A stretch of DNA of 64,000 nucleotides from Saccharothrix sp. ALI-22-I. Its GTDB lineage: Bacteria > Actinomycetota > Actinomycetes > Mycobacteriales > Pseudonocardiaceae. The position numbers and the translations under genes are program-made. The notes under the pieces are model-generated. The model had not been told where the DNA came from, did not search any database, and worked only from the letters and a program-made list of their open reading frames with translations. The first letter of the stretch is position 1. Each line of letters begins with the position of its first letter. This document shows positions 47,601 through 51,190 of the stretch, piece by piece. Where the stretch lies: assembly GCF_001984175.1 (NCBI RefSeq), contig NZ_MTQP01000060.1, forward strand, positions 124,001 through 188,000, read 5' to 3'.

Positions 47601-50557
47601 ACGCCGGCAAGTGGCAGACCCTGATCGGTGAGGTCGAGCGCGCCGGCTACCGCCATGAATCCGTCCCCGGAGCCGGCTCCGGCGGGATCGACCACGACAC
47701 GCGCACGCTGGTCACCGACCCGACGATGCTTCTCAAGGACAGGGTCGTCGTGCTCGCCGACCATGTGGTCGCCATGTACGTGCACGTCAATCACGCCGCG
47801 GCCGAAGTCTTTGTGGACACCGTTCTGCGCGAGCACGACATCTTCGACCTCGGCGAGTCCGATCGCGATCTGGGGCCGGCCATGTCGGCGATTTCAGCGG
47901 CGGGAATCGAATTCCCCTCCACGCTCTTCGACTCGTTGCGGCACGTCGCGGCGCTGCGTCGCATCGCCGAGGTGGCCCCCTCCACGGCCGGTTCGCGTTT
48001 CCGGCTGCGGGACGCCGACGGGGTCACGATCGCCGAGCACGACCACCTGGTGATCGACCCTGTCGAGGAAGAACAGCTGTGGAACTGGGGCAACCTGCTC
48101 ATCACATCCTGGGTCCGCGGCGACGACAGGCAACCCGTTCTGCGACTCGCCGCAGTCGATGCGCCCCACATCACCTTTGGCGTGAAGTTGGTCGACGACA
48201 TCACCACGCCACGCACCTATCTCTTCAATGGGCTGATCTCCGAAGGTCCGGTGGAGCGGGTAGTGCGCCACGTGGTCGCCACGGCCGGTGAGCAGGCACG
48301 ACGACGGCGACTCGATGCGATCCGAGCAGCAGCCATGCAGTTGCCCCTGTCACCAGTCGCGGCCCCGGCCGACAGCGCGGTCGTGGCGCGGCAACACCTG
48401 GAGCCGGCGAGGGCAGCCGAGGCCGTAGGCGATGAGCACATCCTCGCCGCGCAGACCGTGGACATCGGCGACACCGACCGGCAACCGCAGGCACAGCCGG
48501 CCGCAGGACCGACGGCACCCGCCGACCCGGGCAGCGCGCAACCTGCCGCGGACACCGCGTCGGTCGGGCTGTTCGGCCTCGACTCGGGCCCCGTCACGGT
48601 CGAACAACCCGACCAGGTACTCCCTTCCGACCAGAGCACCGCCGCAGCAGGCGAGGTCACGACACCGGGAGACGACCTACCCCGTTCGCTCGACATCGCC
48701 GCCCAGGACGGGCCCGCGCCGATGGGATCGGCGCAGTCCACGGGCACTGCGCCGACGTCCGACGACCCCGCCGGGTACGTCGACACGGCCGGGACGACAC
48801 GCGAAGTGCCCGAGTCGCCTCAGCCGCCGGAACGGTTCGCGGCGTCCGACGAACCGCCCGGCCCCATCCCGGCCCCATCGCGAACAGGACCCCAAGCGCC
48901 GCAGCCGTCAAGCCGCGAATCGGTCTCCCGGACCGCCGCCGAGCCCGTCGAGGACGCACCGGCACAGGACGAGCACGGCCCGGATCGGGCCCGCGGGCGC
49001 CTCGTGGACGTGGTTGAGGGAGCACCGGCTGAGGTGACGTCCACTGCACTACCCCCGGCGGTCCTCGACCCGGCACCTTCCGACGCGCCAACCGTCGCCT
49101 CGACCTCGTCCGTTCCGGACGGCCCGTCGCCGCAGACCGCCGGGCCCGTCACCGTGCCCGTGACGCCCGGGAGCGCCGCCCGCGACGACGACGTCGACAC
49201 CGACCGGCCGGAAACGTATTCGCCTGTATCCGAGGAGACACAGGACGCCCGGCACGACCGCCCCGCGCCGACGCCGGCTTCGGTCGACCTCGCGGGTGAC
49301 GCCGACTTCGAGGAGGACTTCCACCACGACGTGGAACCCGAGGCCATGACCGACGATCGCCGCGCCGATCCGGACGAGGAGGTCGAGGACGACAGCCACG
49401 ACCCCTTCTACGCCATGGCCGACGATCCCGAGTTCGCGCTCGGCGAGGGCGGGACAGCCGCCGAGGTGGACATCCCGCCGTCGGTCGAGACCGAGACCGA
49501 GCGGTCCGTGAAGCCGGCAGTTCCAGTGGACGCCGGCCCCACTCCCACTCCGGAGCCGGCACCGATGCCGGTCGAGCCGGTCGAGCCACCGTCACCGGCC
49601 GCCGATCCGATCCGGGCAGGCGAGGGAGGCACGGCGACGCAACACCCTCCGGCTGGGCGGGGCACCGCACAACCCGATCCGCGCACCGAGGTCGAACCGG
49701 CCGCCGGGATCCGCGGCGAGGACACGACACCGACCGGACCGGCACCGGCAGCGGGGTGGTTCGACCCCGTGACCCCGGCACCGGAGGAAACGTCCACCGC
49801 GACCGTCGACGACCTCCGCGGGTCCGATCGCGCCGAGGACGCGGCCACGGCCGGTTCCCGCGAGGAACCAGGCGACCTGCGGGATGCGATCAGGCGGAAC
49901 TGGGCGGACTTGGTGGCCGACGCCGCCGCACTCGGGTTCTCCGTGCGCGGCAGCTGGAGAGCAGGCGGCTCCACAGTCGATCACGACACCGACACCATCG
50001 TGATCGCGAACGGACAGGGGCCGATCGAACGGCTGGTGGACCTGGCCACACACCTGGTGCGGATCGACACCGAGCGCTCCGGGCTCGCCCGTCGACAGGT
50101 CGACCACCTTCCCCTGCAACGGGCGACCGAGCCACAGACCGCCGACCTCGACCCGATCCGGCCGCTGCTGCTCGACGTGCTGTCCGAACCGCCCGACATG
50201 CCCTTCGAACCGCGGACCGCCGACCTCGACCCGATCTGGCCGCTGCTGGTCGACGTGCTGTCCGAACTCCCCGACGTGCCCTTCGAACCGCAGACCGCGC
50301 CGGTCACGACGGTGTTCCACTCGCCGGGGCACTGGACGATGTCCGGATTGTTCGACGAACCCCTGCCACGCAGCGGTCACCACGGCGACGACGGGCAAGC
50401 CCGGACACGGTGGGCGAGCCCGACGGACACCCGGCCACGACAGGACCTGGTCGTCTCCGCGGCGCCGGCCGCTCACGGCGGGGTCGACGGGCGCTTCCCA
50501 GGGCGCGGCACCGCCCACACAGGCGGGGTCGGACCCGCGCGAGGGGGGTCGCGGTGA
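23672..50557 (+). CDS. Giant polyvalent protein: DNA methyltransferase, SF2 helicase, SF1 helicase, primase
   Basis: One uninterrupted frame of 8961 codons. Credible sequence starts at about residue 127 (RFTPESQDDF). The methyltransferase has a SAM motif DVLEPGCGPG (D241) and catalytic NVPF (305-308), as in DarB-like adenine methylases. The SF2/Snf2-like helicase has GTGAGKT (K1076), DEAQ (1242-1245), TATPFTNK (about 1290) and QGRIFRQ (about 1582-1588). The SF1 UvrD-like helicase has AGTGKT (K4276), DEVQD (4467-4471), GDTYQSIYGFRGA, STAHKAKGREW and VTVTRAK. A DnaG-type primase core lies at about 5997-6340, with TOPRIM E6159 (EGPMD) and D6209/D6211 (LDGDGPG). Between them are repeated unnamed modules and an acidic Pro-rich region (about 8270-8730). 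This matches the polyvalent-protein concept in phages and conjugative elements: one injected or early protein that shields and replicates incoming DNA. The true start is unresolved. Confidence 0.88.
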   Translation: MTTPGHPTGGPGDDRVPNPDVHTGPEEEVHADEPLRAPGQRALAEGPAAGVRTTGGPGGVLHAGGRGPGGTDRPAQAGLGGDGTLDLELPGQRGGAEHGLADSGVGGAQGILRGGRDRPGDDAGVARFTPESQDDFARSGARTKVRDNLAALRVLRLLDEQDRPATAEEQAVLARWGGWGSVPQVFDKPEFEQERAELRELLSEADYAEASASTLNAHYTHAGMVTAIWNGLARLGFAGGDVLEPGCGPGHFIGLAPEDARMVGVELDPTTAAIARALYPDVHVVTGDFADLDAAEGSFDAVVGNVPFGDWQVRDERHNPGTRLVLHDHFIVKSLHLVRPGGLVAVLTSSGTMDKINPEARRRMAQLGDLVGAIRLPTDAHQRAAGTDVVTDLLILRRRHPDEQIRVHSETWERSLPVEIGQDGTVLNVNRYFLDHPENVLGTFDAQRRQYDSKELVVRGDPATVVEQFAEAVDRVAGEALWVRFTRPLPTPAAETRPLGQIGLLEAEDRRFDGMFTAHDDGTFTRLVRGEQQPYEPPEDEADELRRLISLRDITIALHRAEQTTVEDSAEIAGLRARLNSVYDDYVRLYGPVKRFTVTEPLEQGRYVYGKWCDKRNLDKYPPTAEQLAEFFTGLRNQGIGQDLLSTYLESIRKDHANARKRRVKKAIKVLLDSEQYRGAEDAQSLLDALAESNPALLLSRAEIKDIPPRPDAYPPAETIIATAPPETDPDLDLDELGLRTTRTEHPKQGGFRRDPLSSRVRGLEDYDPAAGTARKSDIFTKRVSNPRPERLGADTPEEALSICLDSHSRVDLDVIAELLGMPDAAQAREALGELVYDEPGREDPVWAREYLSGNVRAKLARAREAAREDDRFAVNVAALERVVPADLGPAEIEIRLGSWIGPSYVQQFLRELLDDQGIRVEEKLGYWAITGGNENSVLATQIWGTAGKHALDLAQDLLDGREIVVTRMVPTVRGGEAKEEPVFDPEGTDLALDKAEEIGDRFAGWVWEDTDRAQELITQYNDLFNSEIPPDYSGIELSLPGLSDVYALEPHQINAIGRVIYQPATGLVHGTGAGKTLEIIVGLMERRRRGLSNKPVVVVRNDSIAAQFETEWMRAYPNATLLVATSHDLRIDRKKGINYRADFVSYAAENDFDCIIMTKEAFQRIPVEPEFQEKWLQRELDALLAAKTGSEQDGSSKTMTKTLERAAKQAKKTLEDMIAGVPRDAEGATFKDLKPDIVGLDEAQDWKNGMIHSQSADLAIAGAKRAIDLDMKLDWLTEQYGGPRVVLATATPFTNKFTEVYLWMRRLGHKLPHFDAWIRTYCVALSTMEMTPGGTLKSNFRMRGTINEPELWLALRLTSDFKSKKELGLPEPRLRGGRIRVLQASAPEEARIYTLDLARRERIMKQAARDGEDEDEENLKDIALTIHNDGEKVALDVRLVGLTTDEPQKIDVVADDIHEQWEANKDNVYLRRDGTEHPVRGGLILVFCDLSTPGRGWNVYDELKDLLVRRGMPADSIRFIHEAGNSPERKANLYALARDGSVSVLIGSSSKMGAGLNIQDRATDGYELHGHWRADISPQNQGRIFRQHNQNAEAGYTRAVTSPSMDAKKHEIALQKLNMFAPLYSNEKPARSRMLDDNEAIDLADVMAAATGDRRYREKAELDQEYKRLSRQADAHHRNQQRLKYEIAKAAETIPRLERFKARQEEQLTRLVDTRGDAFAITLAGEHHTKRAEAAESLKATLMQEWASTRLGARWRTVALGSLGGFDFEAAMNRSSFWDNGILLRFPELAESIPEVWLKGAELPDRHGIITRLENALRELPDAVLVTEDNIQQAKQDLSAAEQEVGKPFPLQQRREEVAKRRLELIAELADPFDDFVDPNLPADSPEAIARAQRIEAHAALMREVQEHATSFARVNGFRDEAAERFAGWYVAIVDRVSVDKHPSLEKSLKVWLQIGSPDRSERGRKADSRGGGQDVDMPIDDEAVPTVVDGMWEEITPQQVPHAEPDPTSAEPTPTRPADMPPRDSAPARPSETTPATTPAATGGRAAGPRPTRPGSAPPGRDRPARAARARAEHTRKSLPTLLREWAETTGHQVDIGTETGDQGPLMVYKVDGARLERHHLTEVMETGSLTWPLQPASQRRPASVPETAPTTTLGNDLPDPAPTHATGTDGTPPGSPGDDSPTASDVWLRERTLQQLAGPDAVDTLRNAVEEIERANYYYLRSADVEYGTVDNTERIVFSRAGLPPADELRDLLPFLQAIREEVNRDAAEAAVEGILTAHDVHDEDHGDELRRAITEAGVRGPAEWAVLGALRDVAALRRIAAAAPSTKDARLRLLNGREESVAELGWLPLSRRNSQVWARWGEMEIGASRQGGGRWLLHLAAADAGHMLYEVEADFDNGDRVMRATVATAAKTAQQRLLDAVNIVAAALPIPQPAHSPTASAPGGEPAVRLDSAVPEPAGIDFAHRGALRPADLVQELGITAEQAEWMNRVFVRVSLADTVHDTVRDHAGELTAAINAGDVQHRLVGEIGTVLGRHLLEPTRDRENHGRQSSFPEAVAVVSGRYRDEPFAARVRQLALEVMVGRLLRNLGAPLPQLIEHHAADMGLAVEPQHAVWLRDWITQAANDPGIRQTALNNDKGRLGQVLTGHLIDTSWTAFDEATRLNTLLPDHVFDDRYARLWHDLARHVVFDHVRGLRDVGLSAAYPMPAVEADTSDAALDAATGTTDGEHHEIGGRPTGTTDRDTVEPWDVAAVSSELRHVVGLDEPQAGWLVGELVGLSMSGAVRATVRNTPDNLWAMLPGEITRVFTVPLTALGSAGDEAVVPEALAPARRFANEPEFAAEVTRIASAFVRARTERDLAADLPRLIGHLMNDLGLPRDPAHAALLRDWIGAAATDETVLELARTSEADEFAEHVLGEFLQERAITSAAEDPGVDDTVAGYVLDQTPQATHWLALARNVVVDTAHGLGPALDATPAPDEPRATPPARPERAEKTEPGPDRVATPVEQQQPADAPEPAPGVDVTAVEPEDYAHLRTVAAHRRLRARAVADEFTAWEKQVDAVAWAREIAATTPPGGLRVHDTDTSRWKITTAAGVTVIGGKSFYRGDRSVAPRVSQEQADDLAARLVALRNDEGNPAPFAASDWAVWSYGWRDADGRTFTDAVNLVAEAWAAAYGFRIVGLREPTVALPPGGITDTEGFSLGRPASEVAPGDVVRVDGEPRRVVESGPRTIQYPVKYGRRTRSLTRQIHRLTFDDGTALQLLGDGARLDVRFAAHPDAITAGHDPGMGRWVSLPEPLRYTGYVDHFTVIDTADATAEWVRRIAPGTALLFTPRADTVYDGRARVGEVTAQVAHFPHRQTSPKREYEHVVRFADGTFDVLDLDDADRVTVAPDAEQLRQALDAWNSAPPVPPQPRDLPDPAPAPPRPERPTLGHVEAILRDHGLDRTGEVKERGGSYLDGARPELAPQEFVIEWFRPADTITSRFVVLEAGISSAGVITWVQERPGVLDGTNPRITEPELHQVLEAAGIAPETAAADERSSGHAPGHERQDHATQAATPVRDKPRPEGVAVEEDAVDVQDATVLSDDQRNTAEVVLSTVSGATPDATRDLLHAEITDAGYTWTNTAGVGVGRLDHTSRTLHTDPSWSGEDELLALADGVGDLRKHLHDDTAQAVIDALLVENPTLTADLDDLKTVVQALRTAGVQSPIGQFIRDRLATATALRHISHVASSIENEVVRTRNPGTGELGRALDVDEDWSRLVGSRTGSTGELVWGRLRINASREIAGGLSLALSSESAPGAVHRVRAAGPSARLVVVETVTTAAGTMRQARQAAVRAVARHLPISSDTLPAHLDRIRPLLLEHGWRHTATVEKGRFPEPKPYAYELIWERGTQRLELIHAGDDVLGKAVLDGRRLPATPLGLRAGIQTPSAAPDAPTDTPATPVDAADVRPSTVDIPHQPVPAQAADATVDGRDEPGGPDKADAPEAATGAADGSAEQTRVLTVHFSTAAGGLILGTADTDDIFDTLQPERAGWKWRQVRNSPDGAARAWVLPKSHDQNRTGRSLVNFHGRLVRKLTGAAKRLSDAGFEVRFDIRDLPQRVLTRFEEWQARNLPAAPPVPAPVPTAAVPQDDTPGDPRPVGAPTPGATPAHGFTVVARPGPWTRRIGIRVTGDTAIVSGTQPDDPKTLRAALLDNGFKYTRELNGWEYVPGRRRVTREEAVQALRETLRALDEQVAERRAARSGPTFPPTPQQQAIIDAYAAGQDVAVRALAGTGKTTTLRLLAAWLERHAPETTIVYVAFNRSIADEAQEAFGSNVIADTMHAFARQALRNDPRYADKINATIAKKDGWPEDVARDLGLGLDQTSRRLLAGDPDADHTVGRFAGMALATVKNFRESPDAGIGRGHLPATVIDARSRDLEALVLDYARRIWADKTSPQGRLAFTHDDYLKIWALGNPTLPGQVIFFDEVQDVNGLQAALVQAHTAQTVVVGDTYQSIYGFRGARDFLTGWPADAVLDLTKSWRFGTAVQDLGNQFLELLGSDLRLEGNPALDTRLEPVPDPDAVLARTNAGAVAAVVEGFEAGRRVALVGGGDDLKDIAKAAQALQRGRRTRHPELKNFRTWSDVRRFVDDNDEGKSLRAFVKMVDKYGPEELIRLADDLVDEHATAEDLKPQLIVSTAHKAKGREWDRVKIADDFKGPTVDDEGNTVLPEPEELRLSYVTVTRAKLRLELGSLSWIHDFTPASATTAAPAPSPRRAVAPEDTPDVRAQTAPSLITPAPPFTAPDPASPLDARGDEPALAPGADDVRVGPDPVVVVHFSHHDGLRLLVPADLDVEPVLAATQAGWAPGQSIPEQRAPMAWTLPRTRAVTLDGHRLARFHDRLVFRIDEVMTGLVLAGMPVRLETGQLPDSVVERLPEWQVVPAPGLLPGRLAKADDEALRREAQLEQQRQKRFRQQHAELRREIRQALTAAAYLWTPATAPDGGEIDSRIDHDAREIVTDRSLPDLEQTLELSALLDEVTEHREGLAEQARTLLLERNGDNEQQWQQAARWWADSVTLDLVAQAAAAALISRNERFVIPGAVISDQLNKFTTAPALLFFARCARDGLRPSQAQGKPANVLLFSDHLTLGDTVIRFTAEEGAVSAELGAKDHGHHYRVEIDTAWLDAPDGGEKIRDLLMDSIRHAARRADDLRRDLVSALTTAAASTPAQPPSPVASAEQPAATVTDAAAVQTPSGQAETGPTDTTSITPVRREPDEALPTSAGSDEAPEDEPLALFGAEDAGVDPAEFALAQRLPKRTTLDPDADRALSQAMSDNRVTGWQLEQLLDLHTQGDPDDTESWLPKWKLLHTDPLSPSHYYSAPHPDYNRVIGRWTAALALELAKHGMTVRHFRSNAKSITTQHEVHDDLGVLLLNSRLPAGTQASILTDALAQRRQGTVHATSETDGWRPDPVIERDTRLLLRLPASSGFDLEADVALDRLLPDTSITGADVDRLLELYAQGEKGKTDTWLPAHEMMSTDPRTGRRYGGNDGEDFARVVNRWNAVLTRALAGHGLVVRHFRPGSRRERLHHEVHDDLDVVLLNSRIPPITQAQALTGVLADVRRRAPAQSDTEASRTPEPRRETAPRDATPQTAQATVSQPSLTWWREQADPHGLDVRVVRVADKAWITVRERHASDLPIPPALSYSVDTGQVVDGAARPMPLSAVADYLARYRESVPEELFAAPAAMTDWARRVANLAPYAVVGSHYLPEVSALLDNAHHAVVDGDLDEAENWMRAAEARVDKAVGGHRLTPEREQQVLRVIGDYAAAYASIAPDVGRFLTESPNLLNGSEREWEWINNHLGDHPELRHRRPPDDAAIRARNAAERAEQERRGKEIEKQAVAAYSDGDLVRSLELLDAAEIADPVQRQYWDNLRVAIREQSATAQGDAAARTAVEADAVVDAAVSTMPTPTAGPSPTAETTLATGPAAATPSRLAEEQDQAFPTAAADIEDPASITAERLLARYAAINQAAADWFERQYDQSRTARRYLEDRLGGAEKVALARGRAGSGVGLTIGYAPHQRTVLVEHLRTLGYRDQDMVDAGVAGHTGKGVQDFFRDRIVFAIRDEQGRIAGFTGRALYDNVTPKYLNTRATPLFDKSSLLFGLWEQRDLIGHALPVVIEGPMDVAALRAAGPQQRLLPAATLGTAVTPHHWDLLDRVLPAGQQRAVGLDGDGPGVKAALRATEFGVRRHADLLATILPDDMDAAEFAKVRSSEELIAAYFDPRYTHPALDVLVESRIAVFADRLQEVEGQVGAGREVARLLVDVGLEHAVGRVNRLDTRLGTRPGAMAAFVVEAWLDAQAPGGTDAVPRVVELLAAMDDERADELMDDIATALRLTRNRLADLVVSALNSRPSVTADDGDTMAEAATSDHVPVVVPPRGPDQPVIDTDPLVVRARESGLSARVDLIGDRWWITLAEPAAPATPVLTWPDKSLNVITGTGATFGLPRAHFYLDNYRQNVPVDQETEHAKALGVPTSVPGWAERVARLLPYTLTGPSYRRGVGEHLDTAIRMARHGARDDEALHWLERAERLAPTLPVPPVDNAPVVEEASAGTTASEAAPDLTAAEIERRYDEEGYQLIAGLTEVPALLEQHHWHLLEANQEEFGGVVTGHWRRHDVSLSLAVTPPEEGHRTLTWAAVLYGPFEDNRWREGEFLTAEALRRFVEHAGLYGIARPTRLPGRWRVQTVDHPDDLVAAFAEEPDGSQAQIAVRAADAVQEDWYFTVGEAPIPLAPPLPDIPAEDRDQLVTWLLGDNDRSLRPWVSFVLGGKAPKGHKYLDFPEGFAHLAEHDRELYRRAVAASAGRPARNGKFKLDKARTALERLIEGDPSLPLNSVGSYVEIRAGDAPEGWHVNQRGLTRGVVLDVRVSRVVGQMVIAIERDEPDKRGKLLAWAEVEPDTVLKVLALEQRPARREPDVLAVLRSPEHLIASSELADPSSFIALRGAFLAARAGRDRVGLLWLGSALLLDRHDVDHPAVGVVYDALAAHATGTGLDIDDHARRLAQAGHGSDTAEALHVLADWMLSLAEQAKRDEETSDAAEGPDETPFALLASTATAVADGIIRHGEAAEPEAVADPTTPALGAAADDAREPGDEVAAHGDAAEASAEPDPSTLADALDEPPARPAGRELFPDVPGQEQPSVDLLGTPFPVAPELADLAGVEHFGAWARQQEDRLPGEVDGVPTPPARVALAVARLVAASGGDLPTRQVAIRVAYEDLFPLHTAVRVRQLADLVDTLVPDAEALREALGTHRKGRTFTEQLRAVGDRIERIARNPMTLARAQAHALFKQVTALTVEGAATALQDGDGGDPVRDFLGHTVSPTLLAVVDPFALGVLKDSFTALVRGGRFDPQQRAEKEVDAGRGFRTAVMLRALAVEARARISVGDPAGRALKRHAGMGVVVQRLEQVAQGMADSGWFDLPDADAPSAPSRRVRQSPGVAPVDAPEDEPLTEADIVRGLSTYLDGPAFARLVYDIEQEELGSPFRDADGNAPIGGTGVDGTRVEYDPKSITIDIYTPTQHHQGRMTWKQVHDFVRPGITPAAGRILLDATTARQGFENALSRFGALGEQHLARDVVRELSDYQSRAMDTILAAARAAREAGTARKATRRSRSDSTRLARKLLVPVEELENLSADDAAVLDRIAVLSIHLPSGPAASKRTSSLKPGDTLDRDGEPFRLDTGPAVADGHLELTGYRFPTSGEAGEQEVWRLPLDGDAAEPRLDLAVLPESLADIGAPPALPSPAVPDAPSGTTSTGVTGADDLDPAEFGWHRVERAFDEHDRTVERWHRGTSTLILLWQVTDQGVEVVSPVSIDGTRHHVQAFDQLYRLLTDSSGASTAPVDEQPAEQEPVEQPDDPQMGLFNLAEPAPMPVSSTAGTEGGPHAGAPGEPLPAAQPHPGTGATGQSEQDTTTGEDTVPASVQPGDSPLRDGTAKLLWTVGKGHAGKWQTLIGEVERAGYRHESVPGAGSGGIDHDTRTLVTDPTMLLKDRVVVLADHVVAMYVHVNHAAAEVFVDTVLREHDIFDLGESDRDLGPAMSAISAAGIEFPSTLFDSLRHVAALRRIAEVAPSTAGSRFRLRDADGVTIAEHDHLVIDPVEEEQLWNWGNLLITSWVRGDDRQPVLRLAAVDAPHITFGVKLVDDITTPRTYLFNGLISEGPVERVVRHVVATAGEQARRRRLDAIRAAAMQLPLSPVAAPADSAVVARQHLEPARAAEAVGDEHILAAQTVDIGDTDRQPQAQPAAGPTAPADPGSAQPAADTASVGLFGLDSGPVTVEQPDQVLPSDQSTAAAGEVTTPGDDLPRSLDIAAQDGPAPMGSAQSTGTAPTSDDPAGYVDTAGTTREVPESPQPPERFAASDEPPGPIPAPSRTGPQAPQPSSRESVSRTAAEPVEDAPAQDEHGPDRARGRLVDVVEGAPAEVTSTALPPAVLDPAPSDAPTVASTSSVPDGPSPQTAGPVTVPVTPGSAARDDDVDTDRPETYSPVSEETQDARHDRPAPTPASVDLAGDADFEEDFHHDVEPEAMTDDRRADPDEEVEDDSHDPFYAMADDPEFALGEGGTAAEVDIPPSVETETERSVKPAVPVDAGPTPTPEPAPMPVEPVEPPSPAADPIRAGEGGTATQHPPAGRGTAQPDPRTEVEPAAGIRGEDTTPTGPAPAAGWFDPVTPAPEETSTATVDDLRGSDRAEDAATAGSREEPGDLRDAIRRNWADLVADAAALGFSVRGSWRAGGSTVDHDTDTIVIANGQGPIERLVDLATHLVRIDTERSGLARRQVDHLPLQRATEPQTADLDPIRPLLLDVLSEPPDMPFEPRTADLDPIWPLLVDVLSELPDVPFEPQTAPVTTVFHSPGHWTMSGLFDEPLPRSGHHGDDGQARTRWASPTDTRPRQDLVVSAAPAAHGGVDGRFPGRGTAHTGGVGPARGGSR
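23760..24047 (+). CDS. Small helper protein nested at the start of the giant frame
   Basis: The 95-aa protein has a strong ribosome-binding site, GAGGAGGA, about 7 bases upstream. It has normal protein composition, with helices around KEHWQKDRPQEYARL, DPEAYFTQVGEDLEERID and YLANVAALNTAWQTAESEVL. Small proteins of this DPEA(Y/F)FxxxGE type precede large methyltransferase-helicase genes in actinobacterial mobile elements (recollection, not checked). It overlaps codons 30-125 of the giant frame in another phase. There the giant frame reads as Gly/Arg/Pro-rich noise, so this ORF is the real coding frame in that stretch. Its TAG lies at the point where the giant protein's homology begins. Confidence 0.75.
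   Translation: MPMNHYGLQAKEHWQKDRPQEYARLEDPEAYFTQVGEDLEERIDQRRLALEATAPSTSSYLANVAALNTAWQTAESEVLREYFGEDETGPETTPE
30287..50100 (+). repeat. Repeated protein modules inside the giant ORF
   Basis: At least five module types recur. A: about 230-250 aa at residues 2206-2433, 3596-3847, 4957-5200 and 7979-8230, and partly at 8737-8810 (pattern GIDHDTRTLVTDP and VAALRRIA.APST). B: tandem at 2464-2706 and 2748-2977. C: 4001-4110 and 4812-4927 (VHFS...WVLP...FHxRLV). D: tandem at 5282-5437 and 5455-5604 (TWLP, VRHFR, HEVHDDL, LLNSR). E: 5638-5785 and 6420-6574. Boundaries are by eye. Confidence 0.65.
50135..50290 (+). repeat. 78-bp tandem repeat (2 copies) near the giant ORF end
   Basis: Two in-frame 26-codon units (50135-50212 and 50213-50290) encode QTADLDPIRPLLLDVLSEPP-type repeats ending in PFEP. 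Differences are few, so the duplication is recent. A third start (QTA) follows. Confidence 0.85.
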
Positions 50558-51084
50558 CCGGCGAACCGGCCACGGGTGAGCCGACGATGCCTCGGGCACA
50601 CCACCAGGACCCACCGGCCCCCTGGCTGCACCACGCCTACGTGCACGCGGTGACGCAGGCGCTGCTCCACCACCGTGTCCGGATCGTCGGCCGTGAGGTC
50701 GTGCTGTTGCCGGGCCCGCCCCGGTTCGCATCCCTGGCGATCGGTGAACCCGTCCCCGACTCCGACTGGCCGGACACGTTCTGGCCGGACGCGGAGTGGA
50801 TGCGTCTGCTGTGGGACGAGCACACCGGGTGGTCCTGGCGGGTGAAGCTCGCACACGAGCCCTCGGCCCGTGACGCCGTCCACTTCGACCTCACACCGAC
50901 ACCCGCACCGGGAGTGCTGGCGACCTGGGTACGCGTGCTGCTGGCGCACCGCGACGTCGCGATCACACGCCACACCGACCCGCGGACGTCGCCGGTGTGG
51001 CCGGCGAGCGCCGTGGATGCCGCGCTCGCCGCCTACGAGGCCGCGCGGCGCGCGGAGACGGAGGTGACCGACGAGCACGACTAG
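50554..51084 (+). CDS. DUF6292-like protein
   Basis: The 176-aa protein starts at a GTG that overlaps the giant gene's stop (GTGA), so it is translationally coupled. The core, HHAYVHAVTQALLHHRV followed by the Trp/Asp-rich DSDWPDTFWPDAEWMRLLWDEHTGWSW, and VLATWVRVLLAHRD resemble DUF6292 proteins of actinomycetes. Their function is unknown. There is no signal or membrane segment. It is the last gene before a strong hairpin, so it probably closes the transcription unit that includes the giant gene. Confidence 0.75.
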   Translation: MTGEPATGEPTMPRAHHQDPPAPWLHHAYVHAVTQALLHHRVRIVGREVVLLPGPPRFASLAIGEPVPDSDWPDTFWPDAEWMRLLWDEHTGWSWRVKLAHEPSARDAVHFDLTPTPAPGVLATWVRVLLAHRDVAITRHTDPRTSPVWPASAVDAALAAYEAARRAETEVTDEHD

Positions 51085-51087
51085 CCG

Positions 51088-51112
51088 GCCGCCCGCGTAG
51101 CACGCGGGCGGC
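51088..51112 (+). terminator. GC-rich hairpin terminator after the giant-gene operon
   Basis: An 11-bp perfect stem, GCCGCCCGCGT (51088-51098) and ACGCGGGCGGC (51102-51112), has a 3-base loop, 3 bases after the stop at 51084. There is no T-tract, as is common for actinomycete terminators. It separates the transfer/giant unit from the envelope genes. Confidence 0.7.
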
Positions 51113-51190
51113 GACAACCCAGAGCGGTCGCCGTCGCCGGGGGTCTCGGCACCGAGTTCCTGATCACCACCGCATCGAAGGGGGACGATC

